Assembly (NCBI RefSeq): GCF_014648915.1
Contig: NZ_BMSA01000031.1
Location: 1-64,000 of the forward strand
Source of the DNA: Streptomyces phaeofaciens
Lineage (GTDB): Bacteria > Actinomycetota > Actinomycetes > Streptomycetales > Streptomycetaceae
Reading direction: 5' to 3'
DNA: 64,000 nucleotides
The translations under genes were made by a program, and so were the position numbers. The notes beneath the pieces are model-generated. The model worked only from the letters and a program-made list of their open reading frames with translations. It was not told the DNA's origin and searched no databases. Below are positions 41,412 to 48,832 of this stretch, piece by piece; the first letter of the stretch is position 1; each line of letters begins with the position of its first letter.

Positions 41412-42283
41412 TAGGAGAGTGTCAGGTCCGTCGTGATGGTTTCCCAGAGGGCGTCGAACCACTTCTGGGATTCCTCCACGAACGCGGCGTCCCGCTGACC
41501 GGCCGACTTCTCGAAGGAGAAGAGGAGGGACTCGGTACCGAGGACGTCGTACATGTCGAGCGTTCCGGTGTCGGTGGACTCCTCGCGGCGCGTGACCATG
41601 TAGTACGCCATCAGGGCCTCGGTCCCGTTGAGGAGGTACAGCTTCACGGGCGGGGTGAACGGCAGCGCGCGGAAGGTGATGTCGACGTCGATCCCGTGCG
41701 AGCGCAGCGTCTGGAGGTTGTGACGCAGAACATGACCCTGGGCGTTCCGCATCGCCAGCCAGCGCGCGTGCACCGGGTCGTCGTCGCCGCGGCCGTCGAC
41801 CGGGACCGGGAAGGCGAGGTTGATGTCCCGGGACGGCAGCAGGATGCGGACGTCGATCCGCTCGGGGCGCACCACGCCGCCGTGGATCAGCCGCAGCGGT
41901 TCGCCGAGCGCCGGGATGAGGCTCTCGGCGGTGAGGCAGGCCGCGTCGATGCGGACGTGCCGGGCGGAGAAGGCCGCGGTGAGGCGGGGCGAGAGGCCGA
42001 CCATGGTGGGCTGGGGCTCGTCGTGGGCCGGGGCCGGCGGTTCGGCGATCCTCGGCGGGCTGCCCTTGCTGACGTTGGTGAGCAGTCCGTCATCCTGAAG
42101 TGCCCGCAGGGCCTGGCGGACGGCGCCGCGCTCCACGCCGAACTCGTCGGCCAGCTCGGCCTGGGTGGGCAGGCGGTCTCCCGCCCTGAGTTCGCCGGCG
42201 CGGATGCGTTCCCGCAGGACGTCGGCGATCTCCTGGGGCGAGAGCCTTCTGCTGCCGTTCACTGCCACGTTCTCCTGGGTCAC
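41411..42283 (-). CDS. devA: DevA, GntR-family developmental regulator
   Basis: This protein of about 290 residues has an N-terminal GntR winged helix (about 13-70; EIADVLRERIRAGELRAGDRLPTQAELADEFGVERGAVRQALRALQDDGLL). The C-terminal sensing domain contains VRILLPSRDINLAFP, FRALPFTPPVKLYLLNGTEALMAYYMV and KWFDALWETI. In S. coelicolor DevA is required for normal aerial hyphae and septation and represses its own promoter. The start is uncertain: TTG 42289, GTG 42283 or GTG 42262 (the last with GGAG upstream). It is coupled to devB and divergent from a small membrane-protein gene, with an inverted repeat between. Confidence 0.88.
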   Translation of the reverse strand: MTQENVAVNGSRRLSPQEIADVLRERIRAGELRAGDRLPTQAELADEFGVERGAVRQALRALQDDGLLTNVSKGSPPRIAEPPAPAHDEPQPTMVGLSPRLTAAFSARHVRIDAACLTAESLIPALGEPLRLIHGGVVRPERIDVRILLPSRDINLAFPVPVDGRGDDDPVHARWLAMRNAQGHVLRHNLQTLRSHGIDVDITFRALPFTPPVKLYLLNGTEALMAYYMVTRREESTDTGTLDMYDVLGTESLLFSFEKSAGQRDAAFVEESQKWFDALWETITTDLTLS

Positions 42284-42370
42284 GACCAAACGCTACAACT
42301 TCCACCCATCTATGGGCAGTTGTTTGAAAGTTGTTTAGCAGTTGTCACCAAGCGGGGACAACATAGTAAG

Positions 42371-42386
42371 AGTTGGTTGCCAACTT
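42371..42386. promoter_or_regulatory. devA upstream inverted repeat
   Basis: AGTTGG-TTG-CCAACT (42371 onward) matches the devE upstream palindrome at 14 of 17 aligned bases. Surrounding sequence (from about 42300) also aligns with the devE upstream region. It is the probable binding site for DevA, and perhaps DevE, between the two divergent genes. Confidence 0.7.
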
Positions 42387-42442
42387 GAGTGAGTTGGCGG
42401 AAGGTTTGCCTCCCACTCCGACCTCCGAAGGGGGGAACCACC

Positions 42443-42637
42443 ATGCCCGTCCTCGCCCTCCTCTGCGCCGCCTTCGTCTTCGGCGTCGAGCGCACCATCG
42501 AGTGGAAGTACGGCACCGCCGGCACCGTCGGCCTGCTTCTGCTCGGCGTCGGCATCAAGGCCAAGAGCCCCGCCATCAGCTCCGTCGGTGCCGTACTTCT
42601 CGCCCTCCTGGCCTCCGGTCCCGCGCTCAGCTCGTGA
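42443..42637 (+). CDS. Small two-helix membrane protein (dev module 2)
   Basis: This 64-residue protein has an N-terminal hydrophobic segment (about 2-14), a charged WKYG turn, then helices GTVGLLLLGVGI (about 26-37) and AISSVGAVLLALLAS (about 44-59) separated by the basic KAK. It is a paralogue of the protein at 40489-40671. ATG 42443 follows GAAGGGGGGAACCACC, a strong ribosome site. It is divergent from devA, and its 3' end overlaps devE by 11 bases. I know of no assigned function. Confidence 0.8.
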   Translation: MPVLALLCAAFVFGVERTIEWKYGTAGTVGLLLLGVGIKAKSPAISSVGAVLLALLASGPALSS

Positions 42638-43526
42638 GCTGAAGATCCGAACTGATCGTCTCCCACAACGCGTCGAACCACAGACGCGACTGCGCCACGA
42701 ACGCCGTGTCCCGCGGGCCGGCGCCCTGTTCGAAGGCGAACAGCACCGACCGCGAGCCCTCGGCGTCGTACATGTCCATGTGTTCCTGCCCGACCGTCTG
42801 AAGATGGCGCTGGACCGTGTAGTACGCGAACAGCGCCTCCGTTCCGTTGAGGAGGTACAGCTTGACCGGCGGGGTGAACGGCAGCGCGCGGAAGGTGACG
42901 TCGACCTCGATGCCGTGCGTGGAGCGCAGGGTCAGCAGGTTGTGCCGCAGCACCTGGCCCTGGGCGTTGCGGTGGGCCAGCCAGTGACGTTGCAGGCGCT
43001 CGGTGGCGGAGGAGTCCACCGGGGCCGGGAAGGCCAGATCGATGTTCCGGGACGGCAGCAGGACCCGGACGTCGATCTTGGCCGGTTTCAGCCGTCCCGC
43101 ATGGATCTGGCGCAGCGGCTCACCGATCGCCGCCGTCAGCGAGACCGCCGTCAGGCACAGGGCGTCCACCTCGACATGGTCGGCCGCGAAGGCCTCGGTC
43201 ATACGCAGCGGGAGCCCCGCCATGGCGGGTTGCGGCTCCGCCTCGGACCACGCGGACGGAACGGCGGCGCCGGGGCGCACGGCCACCGTCGCCGGGCTCC
43301 CCTTGGAGACGTTGGTGAGCAGGTGCTCCGACTGGAGAATGCGCAGCGCCTGGCGTACGGCACCGCGTTCCACGCCGAACTCGTCCGCCAGCTTGGCCTG
43401 GGTGGGCATGCGCTGGCCCGGCCGCAGCACACCGGTCCTGATCCGGGTGCGCAGCTCGTCGGCCACCTCTCGGTGTGACCGCTCGGCCCTCCTCCGCCCA
43501 TTGACGGAGGCATGTTCCGGCTCCAC
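42627..43526 (-). CDS. devE: DevE, GntR-family paralogue of DevA
   Basis: This protein of about 299 residues is strongly similar to DevA throughout. The winged helix is HREVADELRTRIRTGVLRPGQRMPTQAKLADEFGVERGAVRQALRILQ, and the sensing domain has VDVTFRALPFTPPVKLYLLNGTEALFAYYTV and FDALWETISSDL. It is known in Streptomyces as DevE, a duplicate of DevA with its own developmental role. GTG 43526 is preferred; the frame also opens at TTG 43541. The upstream region carries a perfect inverted repeat shared with devA. Unlike the other two GntR genes, it has no small membrane-protein gene facing it. Confidence 0.85.
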   Translation of the reverse strand: MEPEHASVNGRRRAERSHREVADELRTRIRTGVLRPGQRMPTQAKLADEFGVERGAVRQALRILQSEHLLTNVSKGSPATVAVRPGAAVPSAWSEAEPQPAMAGLPLRMTEAFAADHVEVDALCLTAVSLTAAIGEPLRQIHAGRLKPAKIDVRVLLPSRNIDLAFPAPVDSSATERLQRHWLAHRNAQGQVLRHNLLTLRSTHGIEVDVTFRALPFTPPVKLYLLNGTEALFAYYTVQRHLQTVGQEHMDMYDAEGSRSVLFAFEQGAGPRDTAFVAQSRLWFDALWETISSDLQLTS

Positions 43527-43610
43527 GACCGCACAGTACAACTTCCCGCCATCTTTGGGCAGTTCAAAGAGAGATGGTTATAGGACGCTTCCAAGCGGAC
43601 ATAAGTACAG

Positions 43611-43631
43611 TGAAGTTGGCAGCCAACTTCA
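43611..43631. promoter_or_regulatory. devE upstream perfect inverted repeat
   Basis: Ten-base arms (TGAAGTTGGC and GCCAACTTCA) are separated by a single A. This is the better-conserved form of the motif found upstream of devA and the likely operator of DevE/DevA. Confidence 0.8.
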
Positions 43632-43667
43632 ACAACATGGTCAAACCTTCAGACGGTTGGCCGGTGG

Positions 43668-43689
43668 GGCTCCCTTCCGGAGGGGAGCC
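43668..43689. other. Short hairpin downstream of devE operator
   Basis: GGCTCCC pairs with GGGAGCC around a TTCCGGAGG loop. It occupies the position where the small membrane-protein gene start would be expected from the devA module. It may be a transcription terminator or a relic. Confidence 0.4.
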
Positions 43690-43747
43690 GGGAGCCCGAA
43701 CGGCCGGCAAGGACGTACAGCCACAACTGCACATCGCGGCACAGCCA

Positions 43748-43803
43748 CAACTTCACACCGACAACTTCATACCTCCAACTCCATACCGCCAACTTCATAC
43801 GGA
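43748..43803. repeat. Four 14-bp tandem repeats (CAACTTCATACCNC)
   Basis: Copies start at 43748, 43762, 43776 and 43790, with a fifth looser copy at 43724. The unit contains CAACTTCA, the right arm of the devE operator. The 379-base stretch at 43542-43920 has no convincing gene. The array may bind DevE/DevA or be a product of slippage from an operator half-site. Confidence 0.8.
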
Positions 43804-43920
43804 ACACCTGCGTACGGACACCTCGGCGACCCCGCTACGGACGGCCGAGGACAACGGAAGACGCATGCACGACAACCGCACACGGAACCAGTCGGCACCC
43901 GTCGTCGGCCGAGAGGAGGG

Positions 43921-45186
43921 TCAGAACAGGTCCGGGCACCACGGGCGCACGGATGTACGCAGCAGGGCGTCGGCCCCCCGGGCGGCGCCCGCTCGTTCTT
44001 CCCGGATCCGGCCCAGCGCCGCCAGCCGCACCGCCGACTCGTCGCCCAGCCAGAGCGACGCCAGGTCCGCCACGTCCAGCGAGAGGTCGGCGCCGCGGCT
44101 CGTCGGCGTGCAGGACGCGCCCTCGGGCCCCGCGTCCAGCAGATACCGCCCGCCGGCCAGACCGGCCCGGTCGGCCACCTCCAGCACCAGCGCGCCCGAC
44201 GCGTCGTACGTCCGCGCCTCCAGAGCCCGTACGACATCCAGGAGCCGTACCCACAGCCAGTCGGCCTGCGTGGTGATGCTCGCCGCGCGCGGGTCCGGCA
44301 GCAGGCGCGGCAGCAGGTCGTCCGGGGAGCGCGCGCCGGACTTCACGCGGGTGATCCAGTCGATGGAGCACAGGTAGTGCCACAGGGCACGTTCGGCGGC
44401 CGGGGTCACCGAGATCAGCCAGTCCACGGACGCGGTGGTCAGCGGCTGCTTGGCGTCGGTCCATTTGTCGTCCGACCGGTACGAGACCAGGCCCTCGACC
44501 TCGCCGTCCGCCGAGCGGTACACGGCGTAGAACGGCTCGGTCCATTCGTCGCCGTACAGCCGCAGCACACCGGTGTTGGCCTCCCACCAGGTGGCGTCGC
44601 GGCTGACCGCGCCGGGCTGGGCGCCGCGCAGCCGGGTGTGGAGGGCGGGGCCGAGCTTGCGGACCTCGTCGCCGTCGATCAGGTCGATACGGCCGCCGTC
44701 GTCCGGGTCCGGTACCCGGCGGCGCGGGTCGAGGCCGGCGCGGGGGATGTCGATCGCCCACTCGGTCGTCGTGGTGGCGGGGCCGAAGCCGTACCGGCCG
44801 TAGATGCGGTACTCGGCGGCGATCAGGGTGGCGACGACGTCGCCGCGGTCCTTCGCGGCGGTCAGGTCGTCCGACATCAGACGGCTGAGGATGCCGCGGC
44901 GGCGGTGGGTGGCGACGACGGCGACGTTGGAGATGGCGTCGGCGGGGACCTGTGCGCCGCCGACCGCGGTCAGTTCCTGCGGGAAGGAGCGGAAGGTGCC
45001 CACGCATCGGCCGGCGTCGAAGGCGCCCGAGGTGCGGGAGTCGGCAGTGGCGGCGCGGCGGGCCGCTGTCTGCTCCTCGGTGACGACCGGCGGACGCAGG
45101 AACCCCGTCTTCAGGGCACGCATCCAGTCGGACAGCTCGGAGTCTTCGATCTGACGGCACTCAAGGGCGGCGGGACGACGGCTCAT
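43921..45186 (-). CDS. eis: Eis-like GNAT acetyltransferase
   Basis: This 421-residue protein has the three-part Eis architecture: an N-terminal GNAT domain with acetyl-CoA loop [15 protein letters not shown] (about 90-105), a second GNAT-like domain, and a C-terminal SCP2-like domain ending in a Phe carboxylate (CPDLF) that serves as general base in Eis enzymes. Mycobacterial Eis acetylates aminoglycosides and protein lysines; streptomycete members have broad or unknown substrates. ATG 45186 is the family-like start. It converges on the dev region's repeat stretch. Confidence 0.88.
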   Translation of the reverse strand: MSRRPAALECRQIEDSELSDWMRALKTGFLRPPVVTEEQTAARRAATADSRTSGAFDAGRCVGTFRSFPQELTAVGGAQVPADAISNVAVVATHRRRGILSRLMSDDLTAAKDRGDVVATLIAAEYRIYGRYGFGPATTTTEWAIDIPRAGLDPRRRVPDPDDGGRIDLIDGDEVRKLGPALHTRLRGAQPGAVSRDATWWEANTGVLRLYGDEWTEPFYAVYRSADGEVEGLVSYRSDDKWTDAKQPLTTASVDWLISVTPAAERALWHYLCSIDWITRVKSGARSPDDLLPRLLPDPRAASITTQADWLWVRLLDVVRALEARTYDASGALVLEVADRAGLAGGRYLLDAGPEGASCTPTSRGADLSLDVADLASLWLGDESAVRLAALGRIREERAGAARGADALLRTSVRPWCPDLF

Positions 45187-45233
45187 GGCCCCACGGTAAG
45201 CAGCGGCACCTTCTCACCGCGGCCCCTTTTTCC

Positions 45234-45291
45234 AGGCGCCCGTTCTCAGGCACCCCTTCTCAGGCGCCCGTTCTCCAGGCTCCCCGTCTCC
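45234..45291. repeat. Four tandem 14-15-bp repeats between eis and rsiG
   Basis: AGGCGCCCGTTCTC and variants start at 45234, 45248, 45262 and 45277. They lie after the rsiG stop on its downstream side. No hairpin role is obvious. Confidence 0.7.
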
Positions 45292-45337
45292 GGGCCCCGG
45301 CTTTCCGGGCCCCCGCCGCCGCGCGCCCCGCCCGGCG

Positions 45338-45919
45338 TCACAGCAGCAGGTCGTCCACCTGGGCCTCGCCCTCCCGGTAGCGGCGCGAGATCTCGCCGCC
45401 CGCCTCGTCCGCGGTGCGCTGAAGACGCTGCCGGCGGCGGGAGGCCTGCTGTTCGTAGCGGACCAGGCGGGCCATCGCGTCGTGGAGTTCGCGGTCGGTG
45501 CGGGCGCCGAGGTCGGAGAGTTCGACCTCGGCGAGCATCTCGGCGGCGAGCCGGCCGTACTCCTCGTTGTGCGGGGTGCCGAGCGTGACATGGCGGGCCG
45601 AGGAGCGCTGGCGGGCCGGGCCGTCGGTGAGGATCTCCGACAGGCGTGCCACCACGGACGCCTCGGCCGTGGGCTGCGGCACGGTCGCCGGGCCCCGCCG
45701 GGAGAGTTCGGCGCGCAGGATGTCGATCCGGCCCTGGAGCAGCCGCCGGACATAGCTGAGGTCGGCCTCGTCGCGCTGGGCGTCCCGGCGCACGGTGCGC
45801 AGTTCGGGCAGGCTCAGCAGGCCCAGGTCGTCCTCGGGCGGCTCCGCGGGCGGCGCCGGGCTGTCGCGCTGTGCGGGCGGCCGGTGTGTCTCCAGCCGCC
45901 CGGTACTCGGTGTGCTCAT
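45338..45919 (-). CDS. rsiG: RsiG, c-di-GMP-dependent anti-sigma factor of WhiG
   Basis: This 193-residue helical protein carries two exact copies of the c-di-GMP-binding motif E(X)3S(X)2R(X)3Q(X)3D: residues 51-66 (E51, S55, R58, Q62, D66) and 156-171 (E156, S160, R163, Q167, D171). In Streptomyces RsiG the two motifs lie on antiparallel helices that clasp a c-di-GMP dimer, letting it sequester sigma WhiG and delay sporulation. The N-terminal 35 residues are Pro-rich and disordered. ATG 45919 is the only good start. Two intact motifs make the assignment strong. Confidence 0.94.
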   Translation of the reverse strand: MSTPSTGRLETHRPPAQRDSPAPPAEPPEDDLGLLSLPELRTVRRDAQRDEADLSYVRRLLQGRIDILRAELSRRGPATVPQPTAEASVVARLSEILTDGPARQRSSARHVTLGTPHNEEYGRLAAEMLAEVELSDLGARTDRELHDAMARLVRYEQQASRRRQRLQRTADEAGGEISRRYREGEAQVDDLLL

Positions 45920-46087
45920 ACGCCTCTACCGTCCCCTCGACCGGCGTGTGGAAGCATCGTGCCACCCCAAGTGGCCGCAATGTGACCGAGTGCCCCCGAA
46001 CGGCCCTAGATGGGATGTTAAGGATCAAAAGAAGCTTGTTCCCGGCCCCCCGCGGGACCGTGCGTCGCACCCGGCATCATGGTCCGC

Positions 46088-46513
46088 ATGCGAGCGGTGG
46101 TGCAGAGGGTGGACGGCGCGAGTGTCGTCGTGGACGGCGAGACGGTCGGGGAGATCACCGGCGAGGGACTGTGCGTCCTCGTCGGGGTGACCCACGAGGA
46201 CACCGCGGAGAAGGCCGCACAGCTGGCCCGCAAGCTGTGGTCGATCCGCATGCTGCACGACGAGCGGTCGTGCAGCGACATCGACGCCCCGCTGCTGGTG
46301 ATCAGCCAGTTCACGCTCTACGGCGACGCCCGCAAGGGCCGCCGGCCCACCTGGAACGCCGCCGCCCCCGGCCCGGTCGCCGAACCCCTCGTCGACGAGG
46401 TCGTCGCCCGGTTGCGCGCGCTGGGCGCCACGGTGGCGACGGGCCGCTTCGGCGCCGCGATGCGGGTGTCGCTGACGAACGACGGCCCGTTCACCGTGGT
46501 CATCGACCTGTAG
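46088..46513 (+). CDS. dtd: D-aminoacyl-tRNA deacylase
   Basis: This 141-residue proofreading enzyme hydrolyses D-amino acids (and Gly from tRNA-Ala) off tRNA. The family motifs SQFTLYGD (about 75-82) and the near-C-terminal NDGPFT (normally NxGPVT) are present. I chose ATG 46088 (MRAVVQRV), the canonical start; another ATG lies three codons upstream. No clear ribosome site is seen, so the message may be nearly leaderless. It is divergent from rsiG and convergent with the ygfZ-like gene, 19 bases away. Confidence 0.93.
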   Translation: MRAVVQRVDGASVVVDGETVGEITGEGLCVLVGVTHEDTAEKAAQLARKLWSIRMLHDERSCSDIDAPLLVISQFTLYGDARKGRRPTWNAAAPGPVAEPLVDEVVARLRALGATVATGRFGAAMRVSLTNDGPFTVVIDL

Positions 46514-46532
46514 GGCCCGGGGTTCTGCGGAC

Positions 46533-47504
46533 TCAGGGTTCCACGACCACTTCCTGGGCCGCCGCCGTCGTGTCCGCCATCAGCGGCGCGTCCACCGGGA
46601 CGTTCCGCTTCACCAGGGCCAGGGCCACGGGGCCGAGTTCGTGGTGGCGGACGGACGTGGTGATGAAGCCGATCTTGCGGCCGTCGGGAGCCTCGTCGGC
46701 GACGCGGAGCTCGGTGCCGGGTGCCGGGAGGTGGACCTCGCTGCCGTCGAGGTGCAGGAAGACCAGGCGGCGCGGCGGCTTGCCGAGGTTCTGCACCCGG
46801 GCGACGGTCTCCTGACCGCGGTAGCAGCCCTTCTGGAGGTGCACGGCGGTGCCGATCCAGCCCAGCTCGTGCGGGATGGTTCGATGGTCGGTCTCGAAGC
46901 CGAGGCGCGGCCGGTGGTGCTCGACACGCAGCGCCTCGTGGGCGAGGATCCCGGCCGGCGGGCCCGCCTTCTCCGCGTACGACTCCAGGTCCGCGCGCGG
47001 CAGGAACAGCTCACGGCCGTACGCCGTCTCCTGGACGACGACGCCTTCCGGGACCTCGGCGATCGAACCGGCGGGCAGATGGACGACCGCGATGTCGGCC
47101 GTGCGGTCGGCGACCTCGACCCGGTAGAAGAACTTCATCGACTCCAGGTACGCCAGCAGCGTCTCCTGGGTGCCGGGTTCGACATGGGCCCAGACCGTCG
47201 TGCCGTCGTCGACGAGGTACAGCGCGTGCTCGATGTGGCCGTTCGCGGACAGCACCAGCGCCTCGGTGGCCTGGCCGGTCGGCAGGTCGCTGACGTGCTG
47301 GGTGAGCAGCAGGTGCAGCCAGCTCAGCCGGTCCTCGCCGGTGACCGTGATGACCCCGCGGTGCGAGAGGTCGACGAAACCGGTGCCGTCGGCGAGGGCA
47401 CGCTGCTCGCGGAACAGGTCGCCGTAGTGGGCGGCGACGCCTTCGTCCACACCCTCGGCAGAGACGGCGCCGGGCAGGGACAGCAGAGGGCTCTTCATAG
47501 CCAT
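46533..47504 (-). CDS. ygfZ: Folate-binding YgfZ/GcvT-like protein
   Basis: This 323-residue tetrahydrofolate-binding protein assists maturation or repair of certain iron-sulfur enzymes. The signature KGCYRGQETVAR, with its conserved Cys, is present at about 220-231. The N-terminal FVDLSHRGVITVTGEDRLSWLHLLLTQHV segment matches the GcvT-like domain. It begins 4 bases after the nur stop, so both are likely in one operon under nickel/metal control. ATG 47504 is used; ATG 47498 is an alternative. Confidence 0.92.
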   Translation of the reverse strand: MAMKSPLLSLPGAVSAEGVDEGVAAHYGDLFREQRALADGTGFVDLSHRGVITVTGEDRLSWLHLLLTQHVSDLPTGQATEALVLSANGHIEHALYLVDDGTTVWAHVEPGTQETLLAYLESMKFFYRVEVADRTADIAVVHLPAGSIAEVPEGVVVQETAYGRELFLPRADLESYAEKAGPPAGILAHEALRVEHHRPRLGFETDHRTIPHELGWIGTAVHLQKGCYRGQETVARVQNLGKPPRRLVFLHLDGSEVHLPAPGTELRVADEAPDGRKIGFITTSVRHHELGPVALALVKRNVPVDAPLMADTTAAAQEVVVEP

Positions 47505-47508
47505 AAGC

Positions 47509-47955
47509 CTACGACTCGGTAGTTGAACCCTTCAGGGCCTTCCGGGAGCAGTCCTTGCACCGGCCGAAGATCGCGAAGTGCTTCATGTCCGTCTCGAAGC
47601 CGAAGGTGTCCCGCAGCTTGGCGGTGAAGGCCTCCGCCACGTCCACATCGGCCTCGATGACGTTGTCGCAGTCACGGCAGACCAGGTGGATGTGGTGGTG
47701 CCGGTCGGCGAGATGGTACGTCGGCGCCCCGTGCCCGAGATGCGCGTGACTGACCAGGTCCAGCTCCTCCAGGAGCTCCAGGGTCCGGTACACGGTGGAA
47801 ATGTTGACCCCCGACGCCGTTTTCCTCACTTCCACGAGGATGTCGTCGGGGGTCGCGTGCTCCAGGGTGTCCACAGCTTCGAGGACAAGCTGGCGCTGCG
47901 GCGTCAGCCGGTAGCCGCGCTGCCTGAGGTCGCTCTTCCAGTCGGTGCTCACCAC
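47509..47955 (-). CDS. nur: Nur, nickel-responsive Fur-family repressor
   Basis: This 148-residue Fur-family regulator represses nickel uptake and iron superoxide dismutase (sodF) when nickel is sufficient. The N-terminal winged helix is at about 10-80. Metal ligands of S. coelicolor Nur are all at the expected numbers: nickel site His70, His72 and His126; M-site His33, His86, His88 and His90. The zinc-type CxxC pairs are at 93/96 and 133/136. ATG/GTG starts nearby are compatible; 47955 gives exact numbering. It is followed 4 bases later by the ygfZ-like gene. Confidence 0.94.
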   Translation of the reverse strand: MVSTDWKSDLRQRGYRLTPQRQLVLEAVDTLEHATPDDILVEVRKTASGVNISTVYRTLELLEELDLVSHAHLGHGAPTYHLADRHHHIHLVCRDCDNVIEADVDVAEAFTAKLRDTFGFETDMKHFAIFGRCKDCSRKALKGSTTES

Positions 47956-47999
47956 ACCGACGAGTCTAGAACCACTTGGCGACGGCCAGGGGGGCGCGG

Positions 48000-48575
48000 C
48001 TACTTGAAGAAGGCGATGCCGTCGTCCGGCATGTCGTCCGGCAGGGCCTTCGCCCAGCGCTGGACGTCCTCCGGGGTGACGACCTTCTTCAGGTGCGCCG
48101 ACATGTAGGGGCGCAGCTCGACCTCGGGGGTCTGCTTCTCACCGACCCACATGAGGTCGCTCTTGACGTAGCCGTACAGCCGCTTCCCGCCGGTGTAGGG
48201 GCGGGAGGCGGCGGTGCGGGCCACGGCGTCCGTGACCAGGTCGATCTGCGGCTTCTGGTCGGCGAGCTCGCCGTACCAGATCTCGATGACGCCGTCGTCG
48301 CGGGTCATCGTGACCTCGACCTTGCGGGCGCCGTCGATCCGCCAGAAGCCGGACTCCGACTCCAAGGGCTTCACCTTGTTGCCGTCGTCGTCCAGCACCC
48401 AGGTGTGGGAGCGGTACTCCAGGAAGTCCCGGCCGTCGTGGGCGAAGGTGACCTCCTGGCCGAAGTTGCACTTCTCCGAACCGGGGAAGTCGTGCACGCC
48501 CGCGCCCGCCCAGCTGCCCAGCAGGAAGGCGAGGGGGACGAGGTCCTTGTGGAGGTCGGACGGGATCTCGATCAT
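48000..48575 (-). CDS. Nitrobindin-like heme-binding beta-barrel protein
   Basis: This 191-residue protein of the FABP-like nitrobindin family binds ferric heme and handles nitric oxide or peroxynitrite. The N-terminal LAFLLGSWAGAGVHDFPG corresponds to the family GxWxGxGxxxYP motif, and the barrel strands follow (ESGFWRIDGARKVEVTMT, RLYGYVKSDLMWVGE). The proximal His is presumably in the C-terminal AHLKK segment. It lies 25 bases after a 32-residue membrane-peptide gene on the same strand, and is probably co-transcribed with it. Confidence 0.9.
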   Translation of the reverse strand: MIEIPSDLHKDLVPLAFLLGSWAGAGVHDFPGSEKCNFGQEVTFAHDGRDFLEYRSHTWVLDDDGNKVKPLESESGFWRIDGARKVEVTMTRDDGVIEIWYGELADQKPQIDLVTDAVARTAASRPYTGGKRLYGYVKSDLMWVGEKQTPEVELRPYMSAHLKKVVTPEDVQRWAKALPDDMPDDGIAFFK

Positions 48576-48600
48576 GAGTGGCAGTTCCTGGACGTAGGGA

Positions 48601-48699
48601 TCAGCGCTGGCCCTGGTACAGCTTCTTCACGGTCAGACCGGCGAAGGCGAGGACGCCCACGCAGACCAGTGCCAGCAGGGCTTCGAAGAAGATCTCCAC
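48601..48699 (-). CDS. 32-residue single-helix membrane peptide
   Basis: GTG 48699 preceded by GAGGAG six bases upstream opens a 33-codon frame. It begins VEIFFEALLALVCVGVLAFA and ends in a basic KKLYQGQR tail. One membrane helix spans about residues 4-23. The strong ribosome site and position 25 bases before the nitrobindin gene indicate a real gene. It may target or modulate the heme protein or be a separate regulatory peptide; this is inference. It is too short for most gene finders. Confidence 0.7.
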   Translation of the reverse strand: MEIFFEALLALVCVGVLAFAGLTVKKLYQGQR

Positions 48700-48739
48700 G
48701 GGTGCTCCTCGGATGAGCGTGCTTCGGGGTACGTACAAC

Positions 48740-48778
48740 AGAGCCGGGCCCCAGCTTACGCGGCCGGGGCCCGGCTCT
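48740..48778. terminator. Terminator between membrane-peptide gene and upstream operon
   Basis: A 13-bp stem (AGAGCCGGGCCCC and its complement) with a 13-base loop lies upstream of the peptide gene and downstream of the three-gene membrane operon. Confidence 0.75.
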
Positions 48779-48786
48779 CCTTATGA

Positions 48787-48830
48787 GGTACGTCCTCCCT
48801 GGGGTACGTCCTCCCTGGGTACCTCCTCGG
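48787..48830. repeat. 16-bp tandem repeat, almost three copies
   Basis: GGTACGTCCTCCCTGG occurs twice exactly (48787, 48803) and once partially (48819). It lies at the 3' side of the three-gene operon, next to the terminator. Confidence 0.7.
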
Positions 48831-48832
48831 GG

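Noticed and set aside
43748-43803. CRISPR-like array
   Set aside because: 14-bp units are directly adjacent with no spacers, and no cas genes are in the window.
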